Assembly (NCBI RefSeq): GCF_963676685.1
Contig: NC_092350.1
Span: 67,706,502 to 67,770,501 of the forward strand
Source of the DNA: Mytilus edulis
Taxonomy: Eukaryota; Mollusca; Bivalvia; Mytilida; Mytilidae
Direction of reading: 5' to 3'
DNA length: 64,000 bases
This document shows, piece after piece, positions 1 to 11,250 of the stretch (position 1 is the first letter of the stretch; every line of letters begins with the position of its first letter). Made by a program: the position numbers and the translations under genes. A model generated the notes under the pieces. It did no database searches. It saw nothing but the letters and a program-made list of their open reading frames with translations, and had not been told where the DNA came from.

Positions 1-59
1 TGAGCAGTCTTTCATTATATATAAGTATTCAATTTTGTGGCCCAGATAAAAGTCCCAGA

Positions 60-355
60 TGTTTTTAATTTTATTTCATTCAGTGATTCTAGTTTCTTTT
101 TCTGATTGATCTGGTGTTTTGACAATAGCTGGGCACAGGCACACCAGGCTGAGCATATTATCAGCAAGTTTTTCGGGTGTACACCCAAAACAGGTGAGCA
201 CTTCACGCATAGTTTTATTGTTTCAATTCAATTTAGAGTTAATGGATACACGGTCGTATCTTTTTTCTTTTTACAGAATAGTTAAAGGTAGTACTGCAAA
301 GGTAACATTGATATATATTCTTATTTCAATTACTAACTACACTATCATATTATAA
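60..355 (+). other. Candidate exon pair, copy 1 (65 nt and 25 nt)
   Basis: A pyrimidine-rich tract ending in CAATAG precedes a 65-nt segment (129-193) that ends in CAG followed by GTGAGC. A second tract ending in TTTTTACAG precedes a 25-nt segment (277-301) followed by GTAACA. Both therefore have plausible 3' and 5' splice sites on the plus strand. The first segment is open in two frames. Joining it to the 25-nt segment meets a stop quickly, so together they could be the end of a coding sequence or part of a noncoding transcript. The same module recurs at 46960-47240 and 47780-48070. I recognise no protein family. The splice calls are pattern-based only. Confidence 0.35.
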
Positions 356-485
356 TGTTCTCAAAATTCAATGTACTCTTCATAGTCTAAAGGCCAATCT
401 TTTATTGACATATTCACACTTGAACCATCTTTCACAAATTTAGACTCGTGTGAAGATTTTATTCCGCCACATCCGTTTATATTTA

Positions 486-660
486 TTATTTGTTCTTTAA
501 AATTAAAACTGCTGTCCAGGCAACGGGTGAAGGTGTTGATGCTTCTCTAATTCTTGAATGAAGTTCTTGAAGCGTTGGTGCATTCTCTTCGCATAACTTA
601 GTGCTGACTCTGTTGAATAGTTGATCCACATCATCATATGTGTTTCCTACCATCAAAACA
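486..660 (-). pseudogene. DUF7869-like C-terminal fragment
   Basis: Read on the minus strand from an ATG at 651-653, the frame gives about 55 residues to a stop at 486-488. They include GNTYDDVDQLFNRVS followed by a TLQELHSRI-like segment. This matches the conserved GHTHEDVDQFFSRLS...TLPEL block I know from the metazoan DUF7869 family, where the first His is usual. Here GNTY replaces GHTH, so two normally conserved histidines are missing. No upstream part of such a gene is visible, so this is a fossil or an isolated last exon. Copy 2 is at 48207-48381. The family assignment rests on memory of the motif; molecular function is not established. Confidence 0.5.
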
Positions 661-740
661 GAAATTTAATCTACAACAAAAGTTTTATCAGTTTAAAAAT
701 TGCAGTTGTACTTTCTCAGATAAAAAAGATACTCGCAAAA

Positions 741-1080
741 TAAACTACTGCCGTTGAAAAACCCACCAGGACGTTTCACGTAACATTCTGTGATCCGGGG
801 TTTCATTATCTCATTGTCAATACACCCCTTCTCGTTCACATTGATGGCGATGCCGTTTTTGGAAGTTCTCTTTTGGTATGGTCTAATTCCTTTTAAAGAT
901 GGGTATTGGTGGTAAGAGGAATCCAGAGGCAGTACACGATAGTACACATTTGAAGCTAGATTTTTCTTGGCCGGTGGTGTTAGTGCTTATGGTTTGTTTA
1001 CCATTTTCTCTGCTGCATTTATTAGCATGTCAAATGTTAGTACGACTTCGTCCATGTTAATGACTGAGTATGGACAAATG
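741..1080 (-). pseudogene. Pogo/Tigger-like DDE transposase fragment
   Basis: The minus strand encodes broken pieces of a DDE_1-type transposase. One piece contains INMDEVVLTFDM (about 1027-1062), the usual context of the first catalytic Asp, and soon meets a stop. The next piece has KRTSKNGIAINVNEKG and then a KPRITECYVKRPGG segment. This follows the order of pogo/Tigger/jerky transposases, where a similar K-W-RPGG block precedes the second catalytic Asp. Similarity stops at about 741 before that Asp, so the enzyme cannot be active. A matching N-terminal DNA-binding piece lies upstream on the same strand (2036-2210), separated by a mussel repeat and a dimeric repeat, so these are probably two ends of one element split by later insertions. 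Copy 2 is at 48483-48820. Confidence 0.6.
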
Positions 1081-1199
1081 TTTTTATTCTGTAATTTTGT
1101 CTATACAGTACTGTCTAAAGTTGACAAGTTGATCCTTTTAGTTGGCAGAAGCAACCGCCTTAAGACAAGTATGGGAAGTACTAACGCCAATAAGTGATG

Positions 1200-1545
1200 C
1201 TCTCTGTTAGAATGTGTGTGTAACATTTTAACGTTGTGTTTCCGTTGTGTCGTTTGTTTTCTCATATATTTGAGTGTGAATTCACATTACTATAAGACGT
1301 GTCAAGGTACTTTTCTATCCCAAATGCATGTATTTGGTTTTGATGTTATATTTGTTATTCTCATCGGATTTTGTTAAATGCTTAGTCCGTTTCTGTGTAT
1401 GTTACAATTTAATGTTGTGTCGTTGTTCTACTCTTATATTTAATGCGTTTCCTTCAGTTTTAGTTTGTTGCCCCAATTTTGTTTTTTTGTCCATAGATTT
1501 ACGAGTTTTGAACAGCGGTATACTACTGTTGCCTTTTTTTTAGAA
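1200..1545 (+). repeat. Mussel interspersed repeat ending GCGGTATACTAC
   Basis: This is a T-rich interspersed repeat with a recognisable end reading TTGAACAGCGGTATACTACT then GTTGCC. It recurs at 48940-49285, as an interrupted copy at 42960-43232 plus 46178-46205, as fragments near 17616-18175, and on the opposite strand at 36125-36300. No open frame is conserved between copies. Here it sits between the two halves of the pogo-like fossil, so it inserted after that element was in place. Confidence 0.7.
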
Positions 1546-1696
1546 GATCTAGCTCTTAACCTGGTCTTCTAAGGCAAACCACCTTGTCTTTTGACCCCTG
1601 GTACGCTAAGATTTCTGTTTCAGACTTAGTTGATTATACCCCCGCTTTAAAAAAAAAAGGGGGGGATGGTATACTGTTTTACCTCCGTTAGTCCAT

Positions 1697-2030
1697 CCGT
1701 CACATTTTTCTCAGGAACTATACTTCACGGATTTTTGAAATTTGGTTTCAGAGTTTATATATGTCAGCTCTAATGTGTGATGCATTTTCAGATTTATCAC
1801 TCAACAACTTCCTGTTTATCGAACACTTGTATCATTTTACACCTGATAGCCAAGTTAAAAATTTTCGTCACATTTTTCTCAGGAACTATACTATAAGGAT
1901 TTCTAAAATTTGGTTTCAGGCTTGATATAAGTCCGCTACATCGTGTGATGCGTTTACAGATTCATCACTCGGCAACTTCCTGTTTACCCAACACTTGCAT
2001 ATTTTTACACTATTAATATTATCCACTTGC
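1697..2030. repeat. Dimeric repeat, about 168-bp unit
   Basis: Two head-to-tail units each start with CACATTTTTCTCAGGAACTA and carry a TTTGGTTTCAG segment and an ACTTCCTGTTTA segment at matching spacing. They are clearly diverged from one another, so the tandem event is old. The same dimer is present in duplication copy 2 at about 49440-49770. No coding signal. Confidence 0.75.
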
Positions 2031-2035
2031 GGCGG

Positions 2036-2210
2036 AGGTATCATCAGTGAGCAGAAGCTCGCAGTTTCTCTTGTTTTTCTATGAGCGTTTCGTGGACTCA
2101 TTGATTGTACAGTTGCGAGCTGCAGCTCGGTTGCCGTTTTCTGTAGCATATTTCATGTATTTAACGGCCTCTTGCTTGAAGGCGACAGTGTAACTCTTTC
2201 TTGGTGGCAT
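2036..2210 (-). pseudogene. N-terminal helix-turn-helix of a pogo-like transposase (fossil)
   Basis: An ATG at 2208-2210 opens about 44 residues beginning MPPRKSYTVAFKQEAVKYMK and continuing to GNRAAARNCTINESTK before a stop. The pattern R-K-S-Y-x-x-F-K-x-x-A-V ... G-N-x-A-A-A is the psq/Brinker-type helix-turn-helix that begins many Tigger/pogo transposases. It lies upstream, on the same strand, of the DDE fragment at 741-1080. The remaining DNA-binding part and the linker are lost or displaced. Copy 2 starts at 49952. A stop after about 44 codons means this is not a working gene. Confidence 0.6.
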
Positions 2211-2997
2211 TATAGAAACTATATTTTAATTATGAAAACTGGACTCTTTATTACAAATCTAGGCTCGCGTTGAAAACTTACGCATTATATAAAATAATGT
2301 TCATTTGAACAATTGAGATCATCCAATTATTTTCTCTTAAAAGAATTAGATATTGCGAATCATTTAAAAATACCCTTCAATCAATAAAAATCTGTTTTAC
2401 TATGTTGCAAATGAATATAATTTAACAATTTTTATTTGTAATAAAAACATTTTTTTTTATATACAACGTGACGAATAAAAAAGATAAGACATAAATAACA
2501 AAATCATGTTTAATATAACATGTCTTAAAAATATATCACACTATGTTTTACCATTATAACTAATAGTTTTCACTGGTATCAGGATTTTAGTTTAATATGC
2601 CAGACGCGCGTTTTCGTGTACATTCGAATCATCAGTGACGCTCAGAACAAAAACAAATAAAAAGCCAAACAAGTTCAAAGTTGAAGAGCATTGAGGACTC
2701 GAAAATTTCCAAGTCCTTGATCTCCTTTACAAAAGTCTGAATGATGGTTTTGTTCTAGTTTCTAATGTTTTTCCATTTCTCAGGTTCATCAATATTTTCT
2801 GGTTATTTGTTATTTATATCAATAATCTGTGCGTAAGATTGTTTTTCTGCATCAACATAGTCTGATTTGTCGGACGGAATATCAAACACTGGACATATTT
2901 TTTTTTTACAAATGAGTTTACTTAAAATTGTAACATCATATTTTATCAAACTAATATAGGTCTATAAAACTTTACATCAAAATGTTTTGATGGATCT
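2211..2997. other. AT-rich stretch with one diverged 356-bp-family repeat
   Basis: No gene is visible. About 2575-2735 is a diverged single copy of the repeat tandemly amplified at 12594-13897: GCCAGACGCGCGTTTTCG, then ATCATCAGTGACGCTCAG, then AAGTTGAAGAGCATTGAGGA occur in the same order. The minus-strand CTGATGA...CGAAA core survives, but stem II is degraded here. The stretch from about 2740 to 2997 may be the 3' end of the non-LTR element just upstream on the minus strand, but I cannot show this. Copy 2 of the block is at 49953-50743, with the diverged repeat at about 50321-50481. Confidence 0.55.
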
Positions 2998-4330
2998 TTA
3001 CATATAAGAGTTACTAAGTATATAAATGATTTTTTGAGAATCTGACAAAGTATTCTCGTCAAAAATATTTTCATACAATTTTAATAACATAGGTGCAAAT
3101 ATATCAATGAATTTCAAGTAATACTCTTTACATAACCCATCGGGTCCTGGAGATTTATTATTCTCCATACCCTTTAAAGATTCTATTATTTCATCAATAT
3201 TTATACATTGTTCACAAATATCTTTATCATCGGCCTCTAATTGAGGAAAATCAGTTAAGAAAAAATCCATAATGTTTTCATCTATCTCTTCTTCCATATT
3301 AAATAAATTAGAATAAAACTTTTCAAATTGTAAAACAATATCATCTATTTTATTATAAATATTATCTACATATCTAATTTCTGTTCTATTTTTCTTTTTA
3401 CCCTTTTTTGCTTCTTTTTGGAAAAAAATATTTACCCGGAACTTCCGAAGTATCTAAAAATGTTGCCTTACTTCGATATTTGGCTACCTTTAAAATTGTC
3501 TAAATGCAAATGTTTAATTTGAACTTTCAACTCTGTAATCTGTTCAAAATATTGCCCAGGTGACAATTTTTCTGCACCACATAGTCTATAATACTGTCTT
3601 TCAAACTCTTTAATAGCATTGTATTTAACTTTATTTTTTCTTTTTACCATAACTAATACAAACCTCTTTAATTGTCTCTTTAAAATAATCCCACATTTCA
3701 ATACATATATCTAGTTCATTAGTGAATTCAATGAACCATTCTCTAAAACTATCCCAAAAAACTTTATCAATCAGTATGGATGCATTCAATTTCCAATAAC
3801 CGTCACCTTTTTTCACCTCTGTACTATTGATAAAACTAGACACAATACAATCATGGTAAGAAAAAGAAAAAGTTAAATTAAAAGACTGTTTAATATAAGG
3901 CTTTAAAGCCCGTGAAAAGTAAAATCTATCTAATCGACATGATATATTTTTACTATACCAGGTAACATTAAATTTCGTAGAATTTAAATGTCTATATACA
4001 TCTACAAGTTCAAAATCTGTGACGATCTGACTAATTTTATCTGACCGGATAGAACCACGTTCTAAATTACCACCTTTCTTATCTATTTTAGGATTCATTA
4101 CACAATTACAATAACCTACCATAATCTTACAATTCTGTGTTAAAATAAAAGGATATATATCATCCAAAAACACTTTTCTCTCACCTTCATTATTAGGTGC
4201 ATAAATATTTAACAATCTATATAGTAAATCCTCAATTTTAATATCAATATATTGAAAACGACCATCTAAATCTCTATGGTATTTTACAATAGAAAAATTT
4301 AACGAGAAAGATATAAAAATAGCTGTTCCT
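2998..4330 (-). pseudogene. Non-LTR retrotransposon ORF2 remnant (endonuclease plus start of RT), copy 1
   Basis: On the minus strand, 3631-4330 encodes most of an APE-type endonuclease, recognisable by RGTAIF, NIYAPNN, CRLDRFYFS and a final FSYHDCIV block. The stretch 3298-3630 is a lysine-rich linker with a frame break. The stretch 2998-3297 carries ENNKSPGPDGL, the entry motif of LINE reverse transcriptases of the L1/Tx1 type. The RT stops about 50 residues later, so no polymerase active site remains. The usual GGDFN endonuclease motif reads VGYCN here, so the endonuclease is also dead. At about 4325 the frame jumps straight into ORF1 sequence, with the EN N-terminus and the ORF1-ORF2 gap missing. 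Confidence 0.85.
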
Positions 4331-5013
4331 CTACATCTGCTGTAGAGCGCTGTTGCACTTGATGTTGTTCCGATAGGGTTGGACAGGTGGTCCGCTGGTG
4401 ACCAAAACCTCCACACTTGAGGCACCGTGCTCTCCTTCCCATAACTGTTACAAGTACTGGTCTATTAAATATATTCGTCTGGTACGGGATATCTGCATAT
4501 TGGTCTTCTGTACATACCATGTCTCCTCCAATGGCTCCACTTTCCAACCTGAGATCTCCATAGTCCTGCTGTTCATGATGCAAATGAAAAACAGAAAAAC
4601 TGTCTTACGACGTTTATGTTCATGTGCATCGGGAACCAATGCACTCTGAACTTTACCACCCGTCTGTCAATTCTTTGAAACCTAGCTGACATTCCATCTT
4701 GTCCCTCAATGTTTCTACCATGTCCTAGCGTGTTGACTGGTTCCTCCGTCTTGAACTTGTCAACTTGATGTATCATTTCATCTAATTGGTCTCCTAGTAC
4801 TTTTTCTAATTCTTGTCTTGCCTGTAAGAATTGAAAATTGTATTGTAAGAAAAGTAATAAGATACCAGTCCGCACTTGTAAATGGCCTGTAGCTGCTTAA
4901 CGTCTACCATTCCATCTAAAGCGGTTATCACTTGGTCCCTGGTTTTAACCCTCTTCTCACCACTTCGCCCGTAGGGTCCGTCTCATTTCATCTCTGTTGT
5001 ACTAGTCTGCCAT
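4331..5013 (-). pseudogene. Gag-like ORF1 remnant of the non-LTR element, copy 1
   Basis: This is the ORF1 of a Tx1/L1-type element in broken frames. A starting ATG at 5011-5013 meets a stop at codon 4. Further pieces contain KFRVHWFPMHM (RNA-binding fold region) and then CLKCGGFGHQRTTC, a CX2CX4HX4C zinc knuckle. It aligns along its length with the ORF1 at 52792-53785 but only at roughly 60% identity near the knuckle. By contrast the adjoining ORF2 remnants of the two copies are nearly identical. ORF1 here therefore comes from a different subfamily, or was replaced. Confidence 0.8.
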
Positions 5014-5418
5014 CTCTACTGGACAGTGGGTAATAGAGCCCCTAGGCGGCTACCCTCACAGTTCGCTTCTAAATCTCTATGATATTTTACAATAGAAAAA
5101 TTTAACGAGAAAGATATAAAAATAGCTGTTCCTCTACTTCGATTAGAGCCAAAATTCAAAAAACATCTATAAAAATCAATAGATAGATCTTGACCTGAAT
5201 ATCAATTTTACCCATGTCAGATTTTCTCTAAAAGCTTTGGTTTTTGAGTTATAAGCCAAAAACTACAATTTACCCCTATGTTCTATTTTAAGCCATGGCG
5301 GCCATCTTGTATGGTTGGCTGGGTCACCAGACACATTTTTGTCGAGCCTTTCGACTTTAGTCGAAAAAGCGAGACCAAGCGATCCTACATTCCGTCGGCG
5401 GCGGCGGCGTCCACAAAT
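5014..5418. other. Element 5' end joined to a second endonuclease fragment, then mixed sequence
   Basis: The stretch 5014-5066 matches the element 5' untranslated region also seen at 53786-53838 (both contain the plus-strand string AGAGCCCCTAGGCGGCTACC). At about 5067 it abuts a second, 125-bp copy of the endonuclease segment already present at about 4200-4325 and 52010-52110 (minus strand, 5068-5195). The element 5' end therefore landed next to, or recombined with, another ORF2 copy. From 5196 to 5418 there is non-coding sequence with a short GCGGCGGCGGC run leading into the tandem array. Confidence 0.7.
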
Positions 5419-6125
5419 ATTCACTCTGTGGTTAAAGTTTTTGAAATTTTAATAACTTTCTTAAACCATACTGGATTTCTACCAAACTTGGACAGAAGCT
5501 TGTTTATGATCACAAGATAGTATCCAGTAGTAAATTTTGTAAGAATAAAATTCCATTTTTTCCGTATTTTACTTATAAATGGACTTTGTTTTTTCTGCAG
5601 GGAAACATAACATTCACTCTGTGGTTAAAGTTTTTAGAATTTTAATAACTTTCTTAAACTATCCTGGGTTTGTACCAAACTTGGACAGAAGCTTGTTCAT
5701 GATCATAAGATAGTATCCAAAAGTAAATTTTGTCAAAGAAAAAAATATTTTTTTCCGTATTTTACTTTTAAATGGACTTAGTTTTTCTGTGGGGAAACAT
5801 AACATTCACTCTGTGGTTAAAGTTTTAAAATTTTTATAACTTTCTTAAACTATCCTGGGTTTGTACCAAACTTGAACAGAAGCTTATTTATGTTAATAAG
5901 ATAGTATTTAGAAGTAAATTTTGTAAAACAAAATAATTCATTTTTTCCGTATTTTACTTTTGAATGGACTTAGATTTTCTTCAAGTTAACATTACATACA
6001 GTCTGCAGTTAAAGTTTTTAAAACATTTATTAGATTCATTAACTATCCTAGATATTTACCAAACTTGGACAGAAGGTTCTTAAAATCATAAGATAGTATC
6101 AAGAGGAATATTTTTATTGATTTTT
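5419..6125. repeat. Tandem array, about 192-bp period, four units
   Basis: Units begin ATTCACTCTGTGGTTAAAG at 5419, 5612 and 5804, with a diverged fourth unit near 5990. Each contains TACCAAACTTGGACAGAAGC (or a close variant), an AAGATAGTAT segment and a TTCCGTATTTTACTT segment. Divergence increases along the array. Non-coding; a family I recognise as widespread in bivalves. Confidence 0.9.
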
Positions 6126-6316
6126 TTCCTCATTGTTGTTGAGACTGCGATTTACAGCAAAAATAGGCCAGACACTGGGTTCCGCGGAACCCTTACAAAT
6201 TTTTTAAACTATATACCCCAATGATGATTGTGGCTAAGATTCATTAAATTTGGCCCTGTAGTTTCAGGAAAAGATTTTTGTAAAGGTTAACGTCGACGGA
6301 CGTCAGATGAGCTAAA

Positions 6317-8260
6317 AAGTGTTGTTAAAATGTTATAAGATAAAACATTGCGAACACGAGTCATCTTATTTTATCAGTCAAACAAAAGTCTTCCTAAATC
6401 ATGGGTTTTACATCCATATACCAAATGTCATGGAAACAATCTTTATGGTTTTCAAAAAAAAAATGATTAGTAAGAACACTGGTTCTGTCAAATGATATCA
6501 TAACGTTATGACTAAACCTGTACCTAATTTTCAAAAAGGCTCAAGGCAGTGATGAATTTACAATTACTCAGCCAAGCCTTATCAAAACGGGTACCTTAAA
6601 TCAAATCCAGTCCTGCGATACATTTGAAAATCAGGACCTTTGAAAAGAATCGCCATATCTAGTTTTACAAGTAGAAATCGGCACCATAAAATTTTAGGTT
6701 CTAAACTTAGTTTTAGTCTAATGCATATGTACGCTTATAGAAGCTGAATTTGTTAAGCCTTGAAAACCAGATAATCACTTTGGGGTTGAAGCAGAATTTT
6801 GCTGATTGTGTTGGCAGTCAAACAGAAAAAAACCAGGGCTTTCCCTTGAAACTGAAGTAGTAGGCTAAATTAAAACTAAAGGGGGTCTGTCACATGTGCT
6901 TGGCAAAGCCAGGTGCCCATACAGCTTGGTGCTTTATGGCAGGGGTCTGGCATTAATAGGGCAAAATCCTGCATTCTCGCAATCTCCTGACTTCTAATTT
7001 CATCTTTCAAATGACCATTTTATATGTATAAAATTCAAGTAAAAAAAAATAATTTTGTGTAATGGTCAGTTCTTTATTTGCTTTACATTATGCTCAAAAT
7101 TCATTTGCATATAACTATGTACATTTGTAGACAAATTATTCCCCCTTTTTTCTCGAAAGACTGTTACATGTATTTAAATCATACAATTATTCCTCAAGCA
7201 TTGACAGAAAATTGAAATATCATCTGATTTTATTTTTTGTTTGGTAAACTGTTCAATAAGAATGATACATAAATTAAATGGAAATGTTATTTATTTGTGA
7301 ACGAGTCAACAATGTTCTTCTTTTGTTTTTGACCTTTATTCTCTGAAAATCACATGGGCTTTGAAAAATGAACTTCAAAAGCTGGTACTGTTTTCCAGAT
7401 TCTGAACAACATATTATTTGACTTATATATTATTCCATAACATACTATTGTCATCTTATCTGATTGTCTTCACTTTCTTAAAAGTCAAAAACAACGAGTT
7501 AATGACCATCTAAACATCTCTTTTGTTATCGTTCAATGATAATCAGAATGTCTCTCTTGTTATTCTTGAAAAAACGATGCATTTCGACTTTAAATAGATG
7601 ACCAAACAATGACCTGAATTCACATGAACTATTTCTAGCCCAAGGTAAACTGAATTTGTATCCTTGTTTTTCTTGACAGCGACTTTGCAACAAAATGTAT
7701 CTCAACTGCCTGTAATCATTTAAAAAAGATATTTGTTTTCTTTTTGAATTGATATTTTTGTCACTGAAGTAGTGAACGGCTGAACAATTTCATTACTGAA
7801 TTTTTTTTCATGGGATTCCCTGGTCCATATTCGAATGTTTTTTTATTTCTATAATTTTGGTTAATCATGAATAAATCATACAAATTAGAAATGAACTAGC
7901 ACAAGGTCATGGTTTTCTTCAATGACTAAATCCATTGGTGTAGACTTGTACTGATTGATATTTTAGTCCTAGATGCATATTTCTATTAGTTGTTATTGTC
8001 TTTGAAATAGCTATCAGCAACTACTTACAGCTTGTACTCTTAAGGTCTCTGTACATGGCAGTGTCGTTTTTGTTGTGAGGATTTATTATTAGTATCCTTC
8101 CAATTCTTCTTTATTGTTGAAGATATTCACATTTTTAGATAATATTCCAAAATTTAAAATTTGTCAACTTAAAACACAACTTTAATGGGATTTTTTTTAT
8201 CTTGAACTAGTGTACATTGATACAGCTTTCATATTAAGGGGCACAATTCTAAAAAAGTAA
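6317..8260. repeat. 1.95-kb tandem repeat, unit 1
   Basis: First unit of a head-to-tail triplication. It begins AAGTGTTGTTAAAA and runs 1944 bp to the same string at 8261. The units differ by only a few substitutions and homopolymer changes per few hundred bases. No open frame longer than chance is shared. A segment ACTGAATTTTTTTTCATGGG resembles the left end of the TTAA-flanked insertion at 22186, suggesting the unit contains an old DNA-transposon piece. Confidence 0.92.
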
Positions 8261-10206
8261 AAGTGTTGTTAAAATTTTATAAGATAAAACAGTGCGAACA
8301 CGAGTCATCTTATTTTATCAGTCAAACAAAAGTCTTCCTAAATCATGGGTTTTACATCCATATACCAAATGTCATGGAAACAATCTTTGTGGTTTTCAAA
8401 AAAAAAATGATTAGTAAGAACACTAGTTCTGTCAAATGATATCATAACGTTATGACTAAACCTGTACCTAATTTTCAAAAAGGCTCAAGGCAGTGATAAA
8501 TATACAATTACTCAGCCAAGCCTTATCAGAACGGGTACCTTAAATCAAATCCAGGATTGCGATACATTTGAAAATCAGGACATTTGAAAAGAATCGCCAT
8601 ATCTAGTTTTACAAGTAGAAATCGGCACCATAAAATTTTAGGTTCTAAACTTAGTTTTAGTCCAATGCATATGCACGCTTATAGAAGCTGAATTTGTTAA
8701 GCCTTGAAAACCAGATAATCACTTTGGGGTTGAAGCAGAATTTTGCTGATTGTGTTGGCAGTCAAACAGAAAAAACCCAGGGCTTTCCCTTGAAACTGAA
8801 GTAGTAGGCTAAATTAAAACTAAAGGGGGTCTGTCACATGGGCTTGGCAAAGCCAGGTGCCCATACAGCTTGGTGCTTTATGGCAGGGGTCTGGCATTAA
8901 TAGGGCAAAATCCTGCATTCTCGCAATCTCCTGACTTCTAATTTCATCTTTCAAATGACCATTTTATATGTATAAAATTCAAGTAAAAAAAAATAATTTT
9001 GTGTAATGGTCAGTTCTTTATTTGCTTTACATTATGCTCAAAATTCATTTGCATATAACTATGTACATTTGTAGACAAATTATTCCCCCTTTTTTCTCGA
9101 AAGACTGTTACATGTATTTAAGCCATACAATTATTCCTCAAGCATTGACAGAAAATTGAAGTATCATCTGATTTTCTTTTTTGTTTGGTAAACTGTTCAA
9201 TAAGAATGATACATAAATTAAATGGAAATGTTATTTATTTGTGGACGAGTCAACAATGTTCTTCTTTTGTTTTTGACCTTGATTCTCTGAAAACCACATG
9301 GGCTTTGAAAAATGAACTTCAAAAGCTGGTACTGTTTTCCAGATTCTGAACAACATATTATTTGACTTATATATTATTCCATAACATACTATTGTCATCT
9401 TATCTGATTGTCTTCACTTTCTTAAAAGTCAAAACCAACGAGTTAATGACCATCAAAACATCTCTTTTGTTATCGTTCAATGATAATCAGAATTTCTCTC
9501 TTGTTATTCTTGAAAAGAAACGATGCATTTCGACTTTAAATAGATGACCAAACAATGACCTGAATTCACATGAACTATTTCTAGCCCAAGGTAAACTGAA
9601 TTTGTATCCTTGTTTTTCGTGACAGCGACTTTGCAAGAAAATGTATCTCAACTGCCTGTAATCATTTAAAAAAGATATTTGTTTTCTTTTTGAATTTATA
9701 TTTTTGTCAGTGAAGTAGTGAACGGCTGAACACTTTCACTACTGAATTTTTTTTCATGGGATTCCCTGGTCCATATTCGAATGTTTTTTTATTTCTATAA
9801 TTTTGGTTAATCATGAATAAATCATACAAATTAGAAATGAACTAGCACAAGGTCATGGTTTTCTTCAATGACTAAATCCATTGGTGTAGACTTGTACTGA
9901 TTGATATTTTAGTCCTAGATGCATATTTCTATTAGTTGTTATTGTCTTTGAAATAGCTATCAGCAACTACTTACAGCTTGTACTCTTAAGGTCTCTGTAC
10001 AAAGCAGTGTCGTTTTTGTTGTGAGGATTTATTATTAGTATCCTTCCAATTCTTCTTTATTGTTGAAGATATTCACATTTTTAGATAATATTCCAAAATT
10101 TAAAATTTGTCAACTTAAAACACAACTTTAATGGGTTTTTTTTTATCTTGAACTCGTGTACATTGATACAGCTTTCATATTAAGGTGCACAATTCTAAAA
10201 AAGTAA
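8261..10206. repeat. 1.95-kb tandem repeat, unit 2
   Basis: Second unit, 1946 bp, nearly identical to units 1 and 3. It has the form CACTTTCACTACTGAATT where unit 1 has CAATTTCATTACTGAATT. The plus-strand open frames here are not preserved as reading frames in the other units, so I regard the unit as non-coding. Confidence 0.92.
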
Positions 10207-11250
10207 AAGTGTTGTTAAAATGTTATAAGATAAAACAGTGCGAACACGAGTCATCTTATTTTATCAGTCAAACAAAAGTCTTCCTAAATCATGGGTTTTA
10301 CATCCATATACCAAATGTCATGGAAACAATCTTTGTGGTTTTCAAAAAAAAAAGATTAGTAAGAACACTAGTTCCGTCAAATGATATCATAACGTTATGA
10401 CTAAACCTGTACCTAATTTTCAAAAAGGCTCAAGGCAGTGATGAATTTACAATTAGTCAGCCAAGCCTTATCAGAACGGGTACCTTAAATCAAATCCAGT
10501 CCTGCGATACATTTGAATTTCAGGACATTTGAAAAGAATCGCCATATCTAGTTTTACAAGTAGAAATCGGCACCATAAAATTTTAGGTTCTAAACTTAGT
10601 TTTAGTCCAATGCATATGTACGCTTATAGAAGCTGAATTTGTTAAGCCTTGAAAACCAGATAATCACTTTGGGGTTGAAGCAGAATTTTGCTGATTGTGT
10701 TGGCAGTCAAACAGAAAAACACCAGGGCTTTCCCTTGAAACTGAAGTAGTAGGCTAAATTAAAACTAAAGGGGGTCTGTCACATGTGCTTGGCAAAGCCA
10801 GGTGCCCATACAGCTTGGTGCTTTATGGCAGGGGTCTGGCATTAAAAGGGCAAAATCCTGCATTCTCGCAATCTCCTGACTTCTAATTTCATCTTTCAAA
10901 TGACCATTTTATATGTATAAAATTCAAGTAAAAAAAATTAAGTTTGTGTAATGGTCAGTTCTTTATTTGCTTTACATTATGCTCAAAATTCATTTGCATA
11001 TAACTATGTACATTTGTAGACAAATTATTCCCCCTTTTTTCTCGAAAGACTGTTACATGTATTTAAATCATACAATTACATGTATTCCTCAAGCATTGAC
11101 AGAAAATTGAAATATCATCTGATTTTCTTTTTTGTTTGGTAAACTGTTCAATAAGAATGATACATAAATTAAATGGAAATGTTATTTATTTGTGGACGAG
11201 TCAACAATGTTCTTTTTTTGTTTTTGACCTTGATTCTCTGAAAACCCCAT
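10207..11250. repeat. 1.95-kb tandem repeat, unit 3 (truncated)
   Basis: Third unit, matching the first 1.04 kb of the others. It stops being similar just after CTCTGAAAACC at about 11248, where new sequence starts. It contains small differences such as an extra TACATGTAT near 11077. The sharp right edge marks the end of the amplified block. Confidence 0.9.

Larger units (their letters stand above)
1..4325. repeat. Segmental duplication, copy 1
   Basis: This stretch repeats in the same orientation at 47719-52072. The two run base for base with scattered substitutions and small indels, and I estimate well over 95% identity by eye. One difference is a 20-base insertion in copy 2 near 48470. 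The shared block holds the candidate exon pair, the DUF7869-like and pogo-like fossils, a mussel interspersed repeat, a dimeric repeat and the 3' part of a non-LTR ORF2. Similarity ends abruptly inside the endonuclease coding region (about 4325 and 52072). Beyond that point the copies hold related but strongly diverged ORF1 sequence. The left end lies at or beyond the window start. Confidence 0.95.

Noticed and set aside
967-1197. 76-residue plus-strand frame conserved between duplication copies
   Set aside because: Conservation is due to the recent duplication; the opposite strand encodes the DDE transposase remnant.
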